From an uncultured Erysipelotrichaceae bacterium (lineage in GTDB: Bacteria; Bacillota_I; Bacilli_A; Erysipelotrichales; Coprobacillaceae): DNA of 53,762 nt. Made by a program: the position numbers and the translations under genes. Below, piece by piece: positions 16,486 to 24,981 of this stretch (position 1 is its first letter; the number at the start of each line of letters is the position of its first letter). The notes beneath the pieces are model-generated. The model was not told where the DNA came from, searched no databases, and saw nothing but the letters and a program-made list of their open reading frames with translations. Location: positions 1-53,762 of the forward strand of contig UPXV01000017.1 of the NCBI GenBank assembly GCA_900538465.1, given 5' to 3'.

Positions 16486-17028
16486 CTATATCTTTAAAGC
16501 AATAAAATCTAATACTGACTTCCACCCATCACATTGACTTCCATAACCCCATAAAGGATCTGTGATATCTTCTAGTCTATCTAATCTTTGATGGATTAAT
16601 CTTACCATTGCTTTTCGATTTTCAATTGTTATATGATTTAATCTTTCATCATTAACTTTGAAATGAGCATTCTGTAAAAAATTAACAATATCATAATAAC
16701 TTTCATCTTCATTTGAGAAAGTTGTATACTCCGGAAATAAAGAAATGATACTTTCAAAAACAGTTTTCATTTCTTCTAAACCAAAGATTTTTAAAACATC
16801 TGGAATATAAGGCACAAGATATGCCTGTTCACATATCAAACACCACCAACCATCATTTTTCCAATTTCCAATCATATTTATCCCAACATGGACCACAAAA
16901 AGATCTTCACTTACTTTTTCTTTTATTTCCTGTAGACTTCCTAATTTCCATAATTGATCAGAAACTTCCACCAATACACCTTCATCTATTTTTGATTGAT
17001 TTTGAAACATATCTTGTATTGTTAACAT
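16486..17028 (-). CDS. DMP19/DUF4375-like protein, 180 aa (immunity-like)
   Basis: The stretch NDGWWCLICEQAYLVPYIPDVLKIFGLEEMKTVFESIISLFP (positions about 58-99) follows the DUF4375/DMP19 plan of a tryptophan-rich turn, two helices and an ISLFP-type end. Members have been linked to toxin immunity and DNA mimicry. The likeness is partial, so the family call is tentative. Good ribosome site (GAAAGGAAAAA), 18 bases after the upstream gene. Confidence 0.55.
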   Translation of the reverse strand: MLTIQDMFQNQSKIDEGVLVEVSDQLWKLGSLQEIKEKVSEDLFVVHVGINMIGNWKNDGWWCLICEQAYLVPYIPDVLKIFGLEEMKTVFESIISLFPEYTTFSNEDESYYDIVNFLQNAHFKVNDERLNHITIENRKAMVRLIHQRLDRLEDITDPLWGYGSQCDGWKSVLDFIALKI

Positions 17029-17046
17029 TGTATTTTTCCTTTCAGT

Positions 17047-17511
17047 TTATTTTATAACTTGATAGTTAAGCTTATCACCTAAAAAACAAACAACTTCTTC
17101 ATGACATTCACTTATTAACCAATCATATTTTTTAGAAACAAGATAAAAATCATCAGGATTGCTATTATCAATCACAATAACGAGTTCTGGAATATACATT
17201 TCATAAAGCCAATATTTTGGTTGATAATCAACTGTATCTTCAAAAAGAACATAGATAGGTTCTTTATTATCTAAAATGATTTGAGGAAGTAAGTGATACC
17301 AGTTCATTTGTTGACTGATATCTTTATAAACACAAGACCATTGAGGTTGAAATCCATTTCCCATATTGGACCAATGAATATGTTGACCATTTTTAACAAA
17401 TGTCTTTTCTATTTGATGAATAATTGATGCATATTTGAATTTTGAGACTTCAAAAATACGTTTTCGATCAAGATGAAATTCTTTAATAATATTTTCTACA
17501 TCATTACGCAT
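17047..17511 (-). CDS. DUF6756-like protein, 154 aa (immunity-like)
   Basis: The C-terminal half has an alternating strand pattern with VYVLFEDTVDYQPKYWLYE, then LVIVIDNSNPDDFYLVSKK and YDWLISECHEEVVCFLG, which recalls DUF6756 proteins. This kind of small alpha/beta protein recurs in immunity clusters. Start at the ATG 17511 (GAGG upstream) rather than GTG 17523. The gap to the preceding stop is 8 bases. Confidence 0.55.
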   Translation of the reverse strand: MRNDVENIIKEFHLDRKRIFEVSKFKYASIIHQIEKTFVKNGQHIHWSNMGNGFQPQWSCVYKDISQQMNWYHLLPQIILDNKEPIYVLFEDTVDYQPKYWLYEMYIPELVIVIDNSNPDDFYLVSKKYDWLISECHEEVVCFLGDKLNYQVIK

Positions 17512-17519
17512 ATTTTTCC

Positions 17520-18134
17520 TCACTGATTTGATGACATCAAACGAAAATCATAGTGGTCATCATCACATTTTTCTAAATTATCCTTGATCATATCTTTTGG
17601 TTGACTAAAATAAAAGCCATAAGCATAACCCTTATCATATTTGATTTCATATTCAGTTCTATCAATCTTTTCAAGAGCAATCAATGAAAACTGATATTCT
17701 CCCTGAGCAAGAGGAAAATCTATTGCACTAAAGCTCTCATTACCTTCTAAATCAAAATAACCGCGTTTTGTTTCTCCACTAGCTATATTCTTTCCATAAT
17801 ATTCTAGATGTCCAAAACTAGCTAGAGTCACGATACCTTGTGAGCCAACCTTTAAGTAAAAATCATCATATTGAAATATTTTTTGATATCCTTGAGGACA
17901 CACAAAATCCTGACTTTCTGTTTCTATAAAAATAGGAACATCACCTGCATTAACAGGATGAAACGGAACCAAAACTCCTTTATCAATCAATTCAAAATAA
18001 ATATCCATATGTTTATTAAAATATGATATAAATTTTCTTGCTTTACATTTTTTCTTTTTTATTTCTTCCATAAATAAATCAACAGAAAGAAATGCTATAC
18101 CATAATCACTTGGAAAAATTGTTTTTTCTATCAT
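17520..18134 (-). CDS. hypothetical protein, 204 aa (immunity-like)
   Basis: No family recognised. Start at 18134 because AAGGAG lies 9 bases before this ATG; longer in-frame starts overlap the LRR gene's stop. The protein is beta-rich in its second half, with the acidic FDLEGNESFSAIDFPLAQGEY and an aromatic end (YGFYFSQP). Sandwiched between the LRR and DUF6756-like genes with gaps under 15 bases, so certainly co-transcribed. Confidence 0.6.
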   Translation of the reverse strand: MIEKTIFPSDYGIAFLSVDLFMEEIKKKKCKARKFISYFNKHMDIYFELIDKGVLVPFHPVNAGDVPIFIETESQDFVCPQGYQKIFQYDDFYLKVGSQGIVTLASFGHLEYYGKNIASGETKRGYFDLEGNESFSAIDFPLAQGEYQFSLIALEKIDRTEYEIKYDKGYAYGFYFSQPKDMIKDNLEKCDDDHYDFRLMSSNQ

Positions 18135-18147
18135 TACAATCATCTCC

Positions 18148-18864
18148 TTATTCAATCATTGTATTGGGTAATTTTTCTTGTAATAATTTCAGCTGTTTTT
18201 TTTGATGATAACGTGGTAACAGCTTTAAATATTTTAATTTATTTAAAGAAAATATTGGTGAAATATCATTATTTTCAATCGCTAAAACAAAGAATAAATA
18301 TTGTAATTCTTTAAGACTTGATAATGGTTCTACACTTTTTATTGGTTTTCCTACTCCACTCATTCCTCCACTCGATAAATGTAATTCTTGTAAAGAGGTT
18401 AATGTAGATAATGGAGATAAATCATATAAATTCTTAAAATCTCTTATATACAATGTTTTTAAATTCTTTAATCCAGATAAAAAGTCTATATTGTTGAGTT
18501 TTGTTATAGTTGATAGAATCAAGACTTCTAAATGAGAAAGCGAAGATAAATCCATAATTGACTCTTGTTTTAGACAAGCAATATGTAAATATTTAAGATT
18601 GGGAAGTGTTTTTAAAAGATTCATGATTTCTTCATTGATTTCATTTAAGTAGACTGCTTCGATATTTGGATTTTCATAGATTGATTGATAATGACTGTAA
18701 GTTAGTTTATATTTTTTAAGAGGCATTTTTAATGATAAGACTTTTGTCTTTTGAGGTATTTGGGATAAGTCATATATTCCTTGAACGGTTCCTTCAAGTT
18801 GACCTAAGTCTACATAAGGATGATTGGGATTTTTTTCTTCTAATAAATAATGATTCCAATTCAT
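18148..18864 (-). CDS. leucine-rich-repeat protein, 238 aa
   Basis: At least six LRR units of about 22-24 residues run from about residue 60 to 230 (pattern LxxLxxLxLxxxxxLxxLxxL, e.g. LSSLSHLEVLILSTITKLNN, LKNLKTLYIRDFKN, LTSLQELHLSSG, LKELQYLFFVLAI). It has no signal peptide or anchor, so it is cytoplasmic, unlike internalin-type LRR proteins. A protein-binding role is likely. It lies inside the immunity-like run and may be an immunity or binding partner. Ribosome site AAAAGGAGAA. Confidence 0.8.
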   Translation of the reverse strand: MNWNHYLLEEKNPNHPYVDLGQLEGTVQGIYDLSQIPQKTKVLSLKMPLKKYKLTYSHYQSIYENPNIEAVYLNEINEEIMNLLKTLPNLKYLHIACLKQESIMDLSSLSHLEVLILSTITKLNNIDFLSGLKNLKTLYIRDFKNLYDLSPLSTLTSLQELHLSSGGMSGVGKPIKSVEPLSSLKELQYLFFVLAIENNDISPIFSLNKLKYLKLLPRYHQKKQLKLLQEKLPNTMIE

Positions 18865-19018
18865 ACAAATTCTCCTTTTTCATATATTGATGCATCATCA
18901 TAATAACAATCATAAGAATGATTTTTTAAGATAATTAATTCCACTATATTTTGTGATTAAAGAATGTTCCTAATTTAGAATTCAATTCTCTTCTAATAAA
19001 ATAAATAAACTTATTTCT

Positions 19019-19402
19019 TTATAAAACATGGACATCTAGAATTCTTGCTTCTATAATATCTTCTTCAGTCCAAATAAATTCCATTTGTAAAGTTAAATCA
19101 TTGAAATTGGAATCTGTTGTCAGTGCATAATCAAGCGTAAAACCACTACCATCATTATAGACAACACAATCAAGTTGTTGATAGTCGTAATTTGGATAGA
19201 GATTACAATCAACATCAAAAGCATCAATGTAAGGTAATTCATTTAATGTTAAATATTCTTCAATCATTTCCTGCAATGTTTGTAATGATATCTGATATAG
19301 TTTTGCATAATGACAAATATCTTCATATCTTCTTTTTGACAAAGCATCTACAACTTGTTTAACAATAGGTTTAGCAATTTCAACGGCTTCTTTTTCTGTC
19401 AT
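19019..19402 (-). CDS. hypothetical protein, DUF7668-like, 127 aa
   Basis: Residues 1-55 are helical (VDALSKRRYEDICHYAKLYQ, then LQTLQEMIEEY); the rest is a beta sheet with FNDLTLQMEFIWTEEDIIEARILD. The helix-then-sheet plan, the DLTL segment and the size recall DUF7668 proteins, many of which sit in immunity clusters. The assignment is from memory and weak. Starts 6 bases after the preceding stop. Confidence 0.55.
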   Translation of the reverse strand: MTEKEAVEIAKPIVKQVVDALSKRRYEDICHYAKLYQISLQTLQEMIEEYLTLNELPYIDAFDVDCNLYPNYDYQQLDCVVYNDGSGFTLDYALTTDSNFNDLTLQMEFIWTEEDIIEARILDVHVL

Positions 19403-19408
19403 TTTCTT

Positions 19409-20248
19409 CTACTCCTTAAATGATGATAAATATTGACTAAAATATTTATCAACTATCTCCTCATTATATCCATCTTCTCCTCGCCAAAATTCAGCGAAAG
19501 TCCAATCGTTTTTATTCTTTACTGATCTATTATATGAACTAGGTTTTAATATTTCTATACATGCCATTATTTCAATAAGCATTGATCTTTCATTTTTGTT
19601 TGAACGAAAGAAAGGAATATCTTTGATTTTCTCACATAGTACACTGGGATAATCATTGGGTTGACATGTTTGAATCATTTTAAGGATATTTTTAAAGATT
19701 TCACAATCTTGCTTTGTCGGTTCTAAAATATCTTCTTTAATGAATTGTTCTAAATCAAAAAGAATATAAATGAGTTCTCCACGACGAACTCCACCCCATT
19801 TGATACGTTCAAAATTAAGTACATTTAAATCAACATCTTGATAATATTCATTTCCAATAATACCATATTTCAAATCACGACAAATTTGACACGTATGTGA
19901 CTTTCTTTCAACTTCTCCATCTTGATAAAAATGTCCTGAGATAACTGGCGTATATGGATGAGGGATCAATAATTTTGCAATACTGTATGAAGCAATCGCT
20001 GAACGATAATCCAATCGACGTGTTGATAAACTACATAAAAATGCTTTGATAACTTGTTCTAGGGTGATTGTATGAACAATTTCAATGATTCTTTTTATAC
20101 ATTCATCATGTGTTATTGTGATTGGATCGAACATTAAACCTTTAGCTTTTGCATATTCAAAATCAAGTGGATCTGTATATGGTTGATTTTTCCATCCTGA
20201 ACTTGACCAGTATGTTTTTAATAAAATATCTTTTGCCTTTTTATCCAT
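19409..20248 (-). CDS. hypothetical protein, 279 aa, with CxxC
   Basis: No named family recognised. All-helical in look, apart from a central loop with HTCQICRDLKYGIIG (CxxC) that could bind a metal. Aromatic and Asp-rich segments include TYWSSSGW and FAEFWRGEDGY. Start at the ATG 20248 rather than GTG 20254, with AAAGGTG upstream. Largest member of the immunity-like run; proteins of this type are seen in Firmicute clusters of the same sort, but no activity is known. Confidence 0.6.
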   Translation of the reverse strand: MDKKAKDILLKTYWSSSGWKNQPYTDPLDFEYAKAKGLMFDPITITHDECIKRIIEIVHTITLEQVIKAFLCSLSTRRLDYRSAIASYSIAKLLIPHPYTPVISGHFYQDGEVERKSHTCQICRDLKYGIIGNEYYQDVDLNVLNFERIKWGGVRRGELIYILFDLEQFIKEDILEPTKQDCEIFKNILKMIQTCQPNDYPSVLCEKIKDIPFFRSNKNERSMLIEIMACIEILKPSSYNRSVKNKNDWTFAEFWRGEDGYNEEIVDKYFSQYLSSFKE

Positions 20249-20325
20249 ATTCACCTTTCATCCTTTTTTATGATACATTGTTCTTATTATTATAAATATT
20301 TTATATTTTCTTTTCATCAATAAAT

Positions 20326-20685
20326 TTAATAATCACTAGCTTTAAAATCTTTATAATAGAAAATAAAAGATTTTATAATTTCATCTCTGGTTCTGACATA
20401 TTCATCTTCAATGCCACCATTTTTTAAACTATCAATCCATTCCTGGTCAATCATACAACCAACATCCATATTAAGATCATATTTGGCTCTTTCGATTAAG
20501 CTCACATCAGATATATCCCCTATACAAAAAAGATAACCACATAATAAACGCAAGTATTCACTGCTTCCTTCTTGAAAATGAGCGATCTCTTTTTCAATTA
20601 ATAAACGTATTTCTTCTTTTGAAATCTTTTTAAAATCAAATCCATATTTTTGAATCAAGGCTTCTGCTCTTTGTTCATTTGTCAT
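20326..20685 (-). CDS. hypothetical protein, 119 aa (immunity-like)
   Basis: No family recognised. Small, acidic and mostly helical (QRAEALIQKYGFDFKKIS, then SEYLRLLCGYLFCIGDIS). Start at ATG 20685 because GGGAGGGG lies directly upstream; the longer frame's ATG (20700) overlaps that site. It lies 39 bases after the PPOX gene and is probably co-transcribed with it from the repeat-borne promoter at 21235. Confidence 0.6.
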   Translation of the reverse strand: MTNEQRAEALIQKYGFDFKKISKEEIRLLIEKEIAHFQEGSSEYLRLLCGYLFCIGDISDVSLIERAKYDLNMDVGCMIDQEWIDSLKNGGIEDEYVRTRDEIIKSFIFYYKDFKASDY

Positions 20686-20724
20686 TATATCCCCTCCCAT
20701 TTCTTTTTAAATGATTAATAGATA

Positions 20725-21189
20725 TTAATGGTTACGTTTACCCGTCATATCCGTAACAGTCAATCTTAAAACAGTTGTGACTTTCATCATATGAGTATTA
20801 AACTTAAAATCCTCTGCATGATATTGTCTCATTATTATTTTAAGGGCATCATACTTCTCCTCATCTGCAACTTCATCAATTGTTCCATGTCCAATAATAC
20901 TTGAATATCTCATTGTACAATCCATTCTTTCTTCACATAAAACAAGATTATGATCACAATCCATTTCAAATGTAACATGATGATTTTGTTTTAATAAATC
21001 AAGTTTCTTTCCTTTTGTTGCACAATGGAAATATAAAAAGACTTGTTCCTCTTGAACTTCAAATCCAAAATTCATGACAACGACATAAGGAAAATCACCA
21101 TCATTCATCGCAAGAATGCAACTATCACACTTTTTCATAATATCAATTATTTCATGAAAATCAGTAACTTCTCTATCTTTTCTTCTCAT
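20725..21189 (-). CDS. pyridoxamine 5'-phosphate oxidase-like flavoprotein (NimA type)
   Basis: 154 aa. The split-barrel pattern of the NimA-like group is clear: start RRKDREVTDFHEIIDIMKKC, then CILAMNDGDFPYVVVMNFGF, YFHCATKGKKLDLLKQN, VTFEMDCDHNL, and YSSIIGHGTIDEV. These proteins bind FMN or a haem and reduce small molecules such as nitroimidazoles. The usual His of the group is present in YFHCATKGKK. Its promoter is a copy of the dispersed terminator-promoter element. Confidence 0.88.
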   Translation of the reverse strand: MRRKDREVTDFHEIIDIMKKCDSCILAMNDGDFPYVVVMNFGFEVQEEQVFLYFHCATKGKKLDLLKQNHHVTFEMDCDHNLVLCEERMDCTMRYSSIIGHGTIDEVADEEKYDALKIIMRQYHAEDFKFNTHMMKVTTVLRLTVTDMTGKRNH

Positions 21190-21234
21190 ATTTATTTCTC
21201 CTTGAAGAATATCCTTATTTACTTCATTTTTTAT

Positions 21235-21289
21235 ATTATGACATTGTTATTATGAGATAACAAGAAAAAGGTGTCCAAATGAACACCTT
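21235..21289 (-). repeat. dispersed terminator-promoter element, copy A (upstream of PPOX gene)
   Basis: On the minus strand a GGTGTTCAT...GGACACC hairpin with TTTTTC (21264-21289) ends the upstream transcript. It abuts TTGTTA (21258-21263), which is followed after exactly 17 bases by CATAAT (21235-21240). Copies with the same spacing are at 22546, 23588, 24976 and 30295. Confidence 0.8.
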
Positions 21290-21362
21290 ATTGCTTTTGA
21301 ATAAAAAATTTGTCCTTAAATTTTTATATAAAGATAATACCCATTGCCTCATAAATGAACAC

Positions 21363-21722
21363 TTAATATACATTCAGTGAACTTATAAACTCTTGTTGAA
21401 GTTTTTTTAATTGATCGATTTTTTCTGTAATCATTATGCGATATGTTTCATCAGTATATCCTTTTGATTTTTCTTCTTTTGAACAGTGTTTAAACTGTGA
21501 AAGAATATCAATAATAGTAGGAATTTCCCATATAAAATATGCAATAAATCGTTTTGGATAATTATCTTCGTGAGCATAATCTTTCATGACTTCTCTAGAT
21601 AATCGTTTCATCTTTAGAAAAGCTTCTTCGTTCCATTCCACCTGAATACGAACGCAATACATTAAATCTTCATCAGATTCTAAATATTCATAAAATCTTT
21701 TAAGACTCTCTTTCATCTTCAT
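21363..21722 (-). CDS. hypothetical helical protein, 119 aa
   Basis: No family recognised. Soluble, helical, rich in Glu, Lys and aromatic residues (MYCVRIQVEWNEEAFLKM, ending in IDQLKKLQQEFISSL). It starts 21 bases after the nitroreductase stop with an AAGGAG site, so it is the second gene of that operon. It ends before terminator copy A. Confidence 0.65.
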   Translation of the reverse strand: MKMKESLKRFYEYLESDEDLMYCVRIQVEWNEEAFLKMKRLSREVMKDYAHEDNYPKRFIAYFIWEIPTIIDILSQFKHCSKEEKSKGYTDETYRIMITEKIDQLKKLQQEFISSLNVY

Positions 21723-21742
21723 ACATACTCCTTATAAATTTA

Positions 21743-22501
21743 TTATAACAATTTATATTCTGCATTCATTATTTTTTCTTCTTGTGAGCCATTGTCTATA
21801 AATAATGTCACTTCATAAGAATTTTTTGTATGTTGTAAACATAAGTCAAGAAAGCATAAGAATATTCCCATATCAATCTGATTATAAAATACAACTTTAT
21901 CTGCTGGCATAATTCCTCTTCTCCCAAGTTTTTTATATCGATAAACATAAAGTTTATTATCTACATGTTCTACAATCCATGGTTGTGTATTACAAGCACT
22001 CGGAGCAAATCTCACAATTTCACTAACACCACTTATCAGTGCTCCTTGCCAGATTTCATCCATAGGCTTACGTTTACTTTTAAACATATCTTTACGAAAT
22101 TTTTTCTCATCATCAATTTTTGAAATAGCTATCATAATAACAAAATCAAGACCTTCAAATGATGGTTCATTTGTTTTACCTATCCCAAACCATAATGTTC
22201 CTATGTTTTGTGAAACCAAATATAAATCTAATTGTTCACCAAGATATCCAATGTTTTGTAAATAGTTATCTTTCTTTTCACTATATAACAAAATACAAAA
22301 CTGTTGTCCGCGTTTACAAGTTGTTTCATTGGCTGGTACAATCCTGATTCTTGTTTTTATATCAGGGTACAAAGGTACAAAAGTTTCATACATTTGTTTA
22401 ATTTTTTCAATCTCATCTATAGAAATGTTATCATTTCCAACATTTCTAAATAAATGAAATGACCTTCTTTTCAATATCATATCATACAATTCTTTATTCA
22501 T
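21743..22501 (-). CDS. nitroreductase family protein (putative TM nitroreductase)
   Basis: 252 aa from ATG 22501 (TGGAGAGG 8 bases upstream). The order of motifs fits the FMN-dependent nitroreductase fold of the putative TM nitroreductase type: LKRRSFHLF at the start, a hydrophobic core with YLGEQLDLYLVSQNIGTLWFG, then a second module with VRFAPSACNTQPW, the typical APSxxNxQPW motif. It would reduce nitro compounds or quinones with NAD(P)H. Operon with the 119-aa protein, driven by promoter copy B. Confidence 0.85.
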   Translation of the reverse strand: MNKELYDMILKRRSFHLFRNVGNDNISIDEIEKIKQMYETFVPLYPDIKTRIRIVPANETTCKRGQQFCILLYSEKKDNYLQNIGYLGEQLDLYLVSQNIGTLWFGIGKTNEPSFEGLDFVIMIAISKIDDEKKFRKDMFKSKRKPMDEIWQGALISGVSEIVRFAPSACNTQPWIVEHVDNKLYVYRYKKLGRRGIMPADKVVFYNQIDMGIFLCFLDLCLQHTKNSYEVTLFIDNGSQEEKIMNAEYKLL

Positions 22502-22545
22502 ATTCATGTCCTCTCCAGATATCATTTTATCTTATGCTTTTTCAT

Positions 22546-22574
22546 AGTATGACATCTTTAAAAAATAAATACAA
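22546..22574 (-). promoter_or_regulatory. promoter copy B (dispersed family) of the nitroreductase operon
   Basis: TTGTAT (22569-22574), 17 bases, CATACT (22546-22551), with AAGATGT directly before the -10 as in copies C and D. Upstream of the -35 a small palindrome (AAGAATCAATTCTT) takes the place of the GGTGTTC hairpin. Confidence 0.75.
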
Positions 22575-22707
22575 TAAGAATTGATTCTTAAATATTTTTG
22601 TTAAAAAAACTTTTATTTTGATTCACTATATACAAAATCAAAAATTCTTTTTATATTTATTCTCTCAAATTCTCATTTACCAGTTCCACAAACTAGAACT
22701 AATATAT

Positions 22708-23142
22708 TTATAAACTTATCAATGTCTCGACACCCATTCCATTGACAAGCAATGATGTCAATGAATCCGAAACGTATTTCATCTCATCAATATCAAGATC
22801 ATTAAATGCTACAACATAAACACCAAATCCATCTTGCCCCGTAGCATAAATAAGAGCATTTCCTCCCTCATCATCTCCGATAGCAAGTGATTGAGGAATA
22901 TATTTTTGAATATGATAAGCTTCATTCATCTCTATGCACCCACTTGCTCCCCATATACGTATATATTGAGTATTGGATACTGCAAATTCAAACTCTGAAT
23001 TCTTTAAAACTAAGTTTAAGTATTCATCTGGCACTGTAATTTTTGAAGAAGCTATTAAACTTGCAATTGCTTCTTCATCAGAAGATTTTTCGACTGCTAC
23101 TAACTGAAATATATGGTTTAAATGACTTAACACATCAATCAT
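22708..23142 (-). CDS. SMI1/KNR4 (SUKH) family immunity protein, 144 aa
   Basis: The SUKH plan is visible: ITVPDEYLNLVLKNSEFEF near residue 35, WGASGCIEMNEAYHIQKYIPQSLAIGDDEGGNALIYATG in the middle (the GDxxGGNxL motif is the family hallmark), and a final strand YVVAFNDLD. SUKH proteins neutralise toxins of polymorphic-toxin systems by binding them. No toxin gene is nearby. It has a GAGG site before ATG. Confidence 0.88.
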   Translation of the reverse strand: MIDVLSHLNHIFQLVAVEKSSDEEAIASLIASSKITVPDEYLNLVLKNSEFEFAVSNTQYIRIWGASGCIEMNEAYHIQKYIPQSLAIGDDEGGNALIYATGQDGFGVYVVAFNDLDIDEMKYVSDSLTSLLVNGMGVETLISL

Positions 23143-23224
23143 AGATTTTTCCTCACAAATTTTAATTTATCTCAATTTCAAAACACATTACTCTCAATTG
23201 TTTTTTAATTTATCCACTAACAAT

Positions 23225-23554
23225 TTATCGCTCTACAACAATCGTAATCATAACTAAATCTTCATTCCCTGTATTGACAATGCTATGTTCAGAACCTTTT
23301 TTACATATATGACAAGTTCCTGCTGTAAGAATTTCTTCTTTTCCATCACAAATAGCATAACCAGTACCAGAAATGATATAATTGATATCATCACTTGTTT
23401 CATGTCTATGCAAGCCAATAGATCCTCCCATATGAATACGGCAGGGAATGATTTTACCACCATTATCCATAAACATCTTTGCTGTCATTTCTCCTGTTCC
23501 ACCGTTCATTCCTGGTGCAGTTCTTGCTGGCATTTCATTAAAATTGATAAGCAT
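23225..23554 (-). CDS. cupin domain protein, 109 aa
   Basis: A single cupin barrel: motif 1 as GGSIGLHRHETSDDINYIISG (metal ligands His, His and acidic residues; the run is at about residues 47-67) and motif 2 as GTCHICKKGSEHSIVNTG (His). It would bind a metal and either isomerise or sense a small molecule. Start at ATG 23554 since the longer frame's ATG overlaps the TGGAGG site. Its promoter is dispersed copy C. Confidence 0.9.
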   Translation of the reverse strand: MLINFNEMPARTAPGMNGGTGEMTAKMFMDNGGKIIPCRIHMGGSIGLHRHETSDDINYIISGTGYAICDGKEEILTAGTCHICKKGSEHSIVNTGNEDLVMITIVVER

Positions 23555-23587
23555 ATTTACCTCCATAAATTTAAATTTATATACTTC

Positions 23588-23616
23588 ATTATGACATCTT
23601 TTAAACAGAAATACAA
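23588..23616 (-). promoter_or_regulatory. promoter copy C (dispersed family) of the cupin gene
   Basis: TTGTAT (23611-23616), 17 bases, CATAAT (23588-23593). AAGATGT precedes the -10 and GTTTA lies in the spacer, both also present in copy D. Upstream of it GGACACTATTTAATAAT resembles a decayed half of the GAACACC-T hairpin in copy D. Confidence 0.78.
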
Positions 23617-23807
23617 ATTATTAAATAGTGTCCTATATTAATAATTATTTGTTTAATTCTTACATTTAACTCTAATTTTTCCCAAGTATCATCAGTAGTT
23701 GAATTTAAAAATTCTCCTACTTCAAATGTTTCAAAAATAGATTTAATATCTAATGCTACTCTATGTAATGATTCTTGATTATAGTGATTCATTATCGTAT
23801 TTCTCAT
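23601..23807 (-). CDS. hypothetical protein, 68 aa, 3' end inside promoter copy C
   Basis: Start at the ATG 23807 behind GTGGAAG; an upstream ATG (23837) has no ribosome site. The first 50 residues look protein-like (HYNQESLHRVALDIKSIF, FEVGEFLNSTTDDTWEKL), while the last 15 residues are encoded by the repeat copy C. I suspect the original gene was cut by arrival of, or recombination with, that element. Family not recognised. Confidence 0.45.
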   Translation of the reverse strand: MRNTIMNHYNQESLHRVALDIKSIFETFEVGEFLNSTTDDTWEKLELNVRIKQIIINIGHYLIICISV

Positions 23808-23940
23808 TACTATACTTCCACAAATTTTTCTTTTCATTAAGTTTTATTCTATTATAATCACAACATAAAGTCATTTTTTTATCTTATAGGAAAATAATCA
23901 TTACCCACAATTTATCATCAATATGTAATCTTCAAAAAAG

Positions 23941-23981
23941 AAAATAGGTGCCAACTTGATTTATCTGTTCACACCTATTTT
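23941..23981. terminator. bidirectional terminator
   Basis: A perfect 10-bp stem, AAAATAGGTG (23941-23950) with CACCTATTTT (23972-23981), flanked by A and T runs. It serves the leftward XRE regulator gene. Confidence 0.85.
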
Positions 23982-24030
23982 CATCTTTATATGATTTTAA
24001 ATCCCAACTGTTTCTAAAAAAATGACAATT

Positions 24031-24540
24031 TTACACTTTCTTTCGTGTCATGTAAATTCCAAGAATTACTCCACACAAGGCAAGTGGCGCTATTCTAACA
24101 AACAGCCACTCAAATGCGTGAAAAATGACTCCAGTAACTGAGGTTTCGGGATTGTTATAATCCCAACCTAAGTAAGGACTATTCAATGTTATTAGAATAG
24201 AAAAAATGAATACTATAATTACACACAACGAAATAAAAAGCCAATGAATAATTTTTTGATTTATTTCTTTCCTATGTGCAAGTTGTAAGTTTATAATCTC
24301 AAGTTTCTCTGAAATGACTTTTAAGTCGTCAGCCCTTGTCTCGTCAACACTTTCTCCAAGTAATATGCTTACAGGTGTTTCAAAGACTTCTGATATAGAA
24401 ATCAACATATCAGCATCTGGAACCGACAAACCTTGTTCCCATTTAGAAATTGTTTGTCTTACGACATTTAACTTGATGGCAAGTTCTTCTTGTGAAAGTC
24501 CTTTAGATTTTCTGATTGCTTTGATGTTTTCATTTAGCAT
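24031..24540 (-). CDS. XRE-type helix-turn-helix regulator with two membrane segments
   Basis: 169 aa from ATG 24540 (AAAGGAGG upstream; a longer frame to 24603 has no such site). Residues 1-62 are a classic XRE DNA-binding domain (MLNENIKAIRKSKGLSQEE, VVRQTISKWEQGLSVPD). The C-terminal half has two membrane helices (about 103-125 and 145-165) joined by an aromatic loop. Membrane-bound XRE proteins of this plan usually sense envelope or ion changes and act on a neighbouring gene. The promoter is TTGTCG-18-TATAAT (24565-24594). Confidence 0.88.
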   Translation of the reverse strand: MLNENIKAIRKSKGLSQEELAIKLNVVRQTISKWEQGLSVPDADMLISISEVFETPVSILLGESVDETRADDLKVISEKLEIINLQLAHRKEINQKIIHWLFISLCVIIVFIFSILITLNSPYLGWDYNNPETSVTGVIFHAFEWLFVRIAPLALCGVILGIYMTRKKV

Positions 24541-24771
24541 TGGTGATTCCCTCCTTTCACCACCATTATATGGTAGAAAAGACCGTTGCGACAAGCAACA
24601 CAAATTAACATTACACGAATTAATAGTATGATTTATATTTGTTTTTTAATTAACTAAAATTAACACTATATCATCTCAATAATACTTATGAATATTCCAT
24701 ATATATTTTTCAATATAAGCAAAAGTATTAAATAAGGTGGAATACAAACTAAAGTTGAAACTAAGATTTTT

Positions 24772-24981
24772 CTATTTTAATCTTTTCCTTAATTTAATTG
24801 ACATTAATACACCTAAAATACATGATAAAATCAATCCTATTACTAAACAAATTATCTAATAATAATTTTTATTATCAATGAGAAATAATGCCAAATTCAT
24901 AAATGGAAAAAATATTAATAAAACTATATTAAGAATATGTGTATCTTGCTTCCAGTATATTCTTTTATTACTTTTATTATC
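24772..24981 (-). pseudogene. remnant of a small membrane-protein gene
   Basis: One minus-strand frame reads IYWKQDTHILNIVLLIFFPF, a short stretch, an in-frame TAG (24856-24858), then IICLVIGLILSCILGVLMSI and a basic end KLRKRLK before a stop at 24772. Two hydrophobic helices and a basic tail look like a real membrane protein, but there is no start codon and one internal stop. Promoter copy E sits at its 5' edge. Confidence 0.45.
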
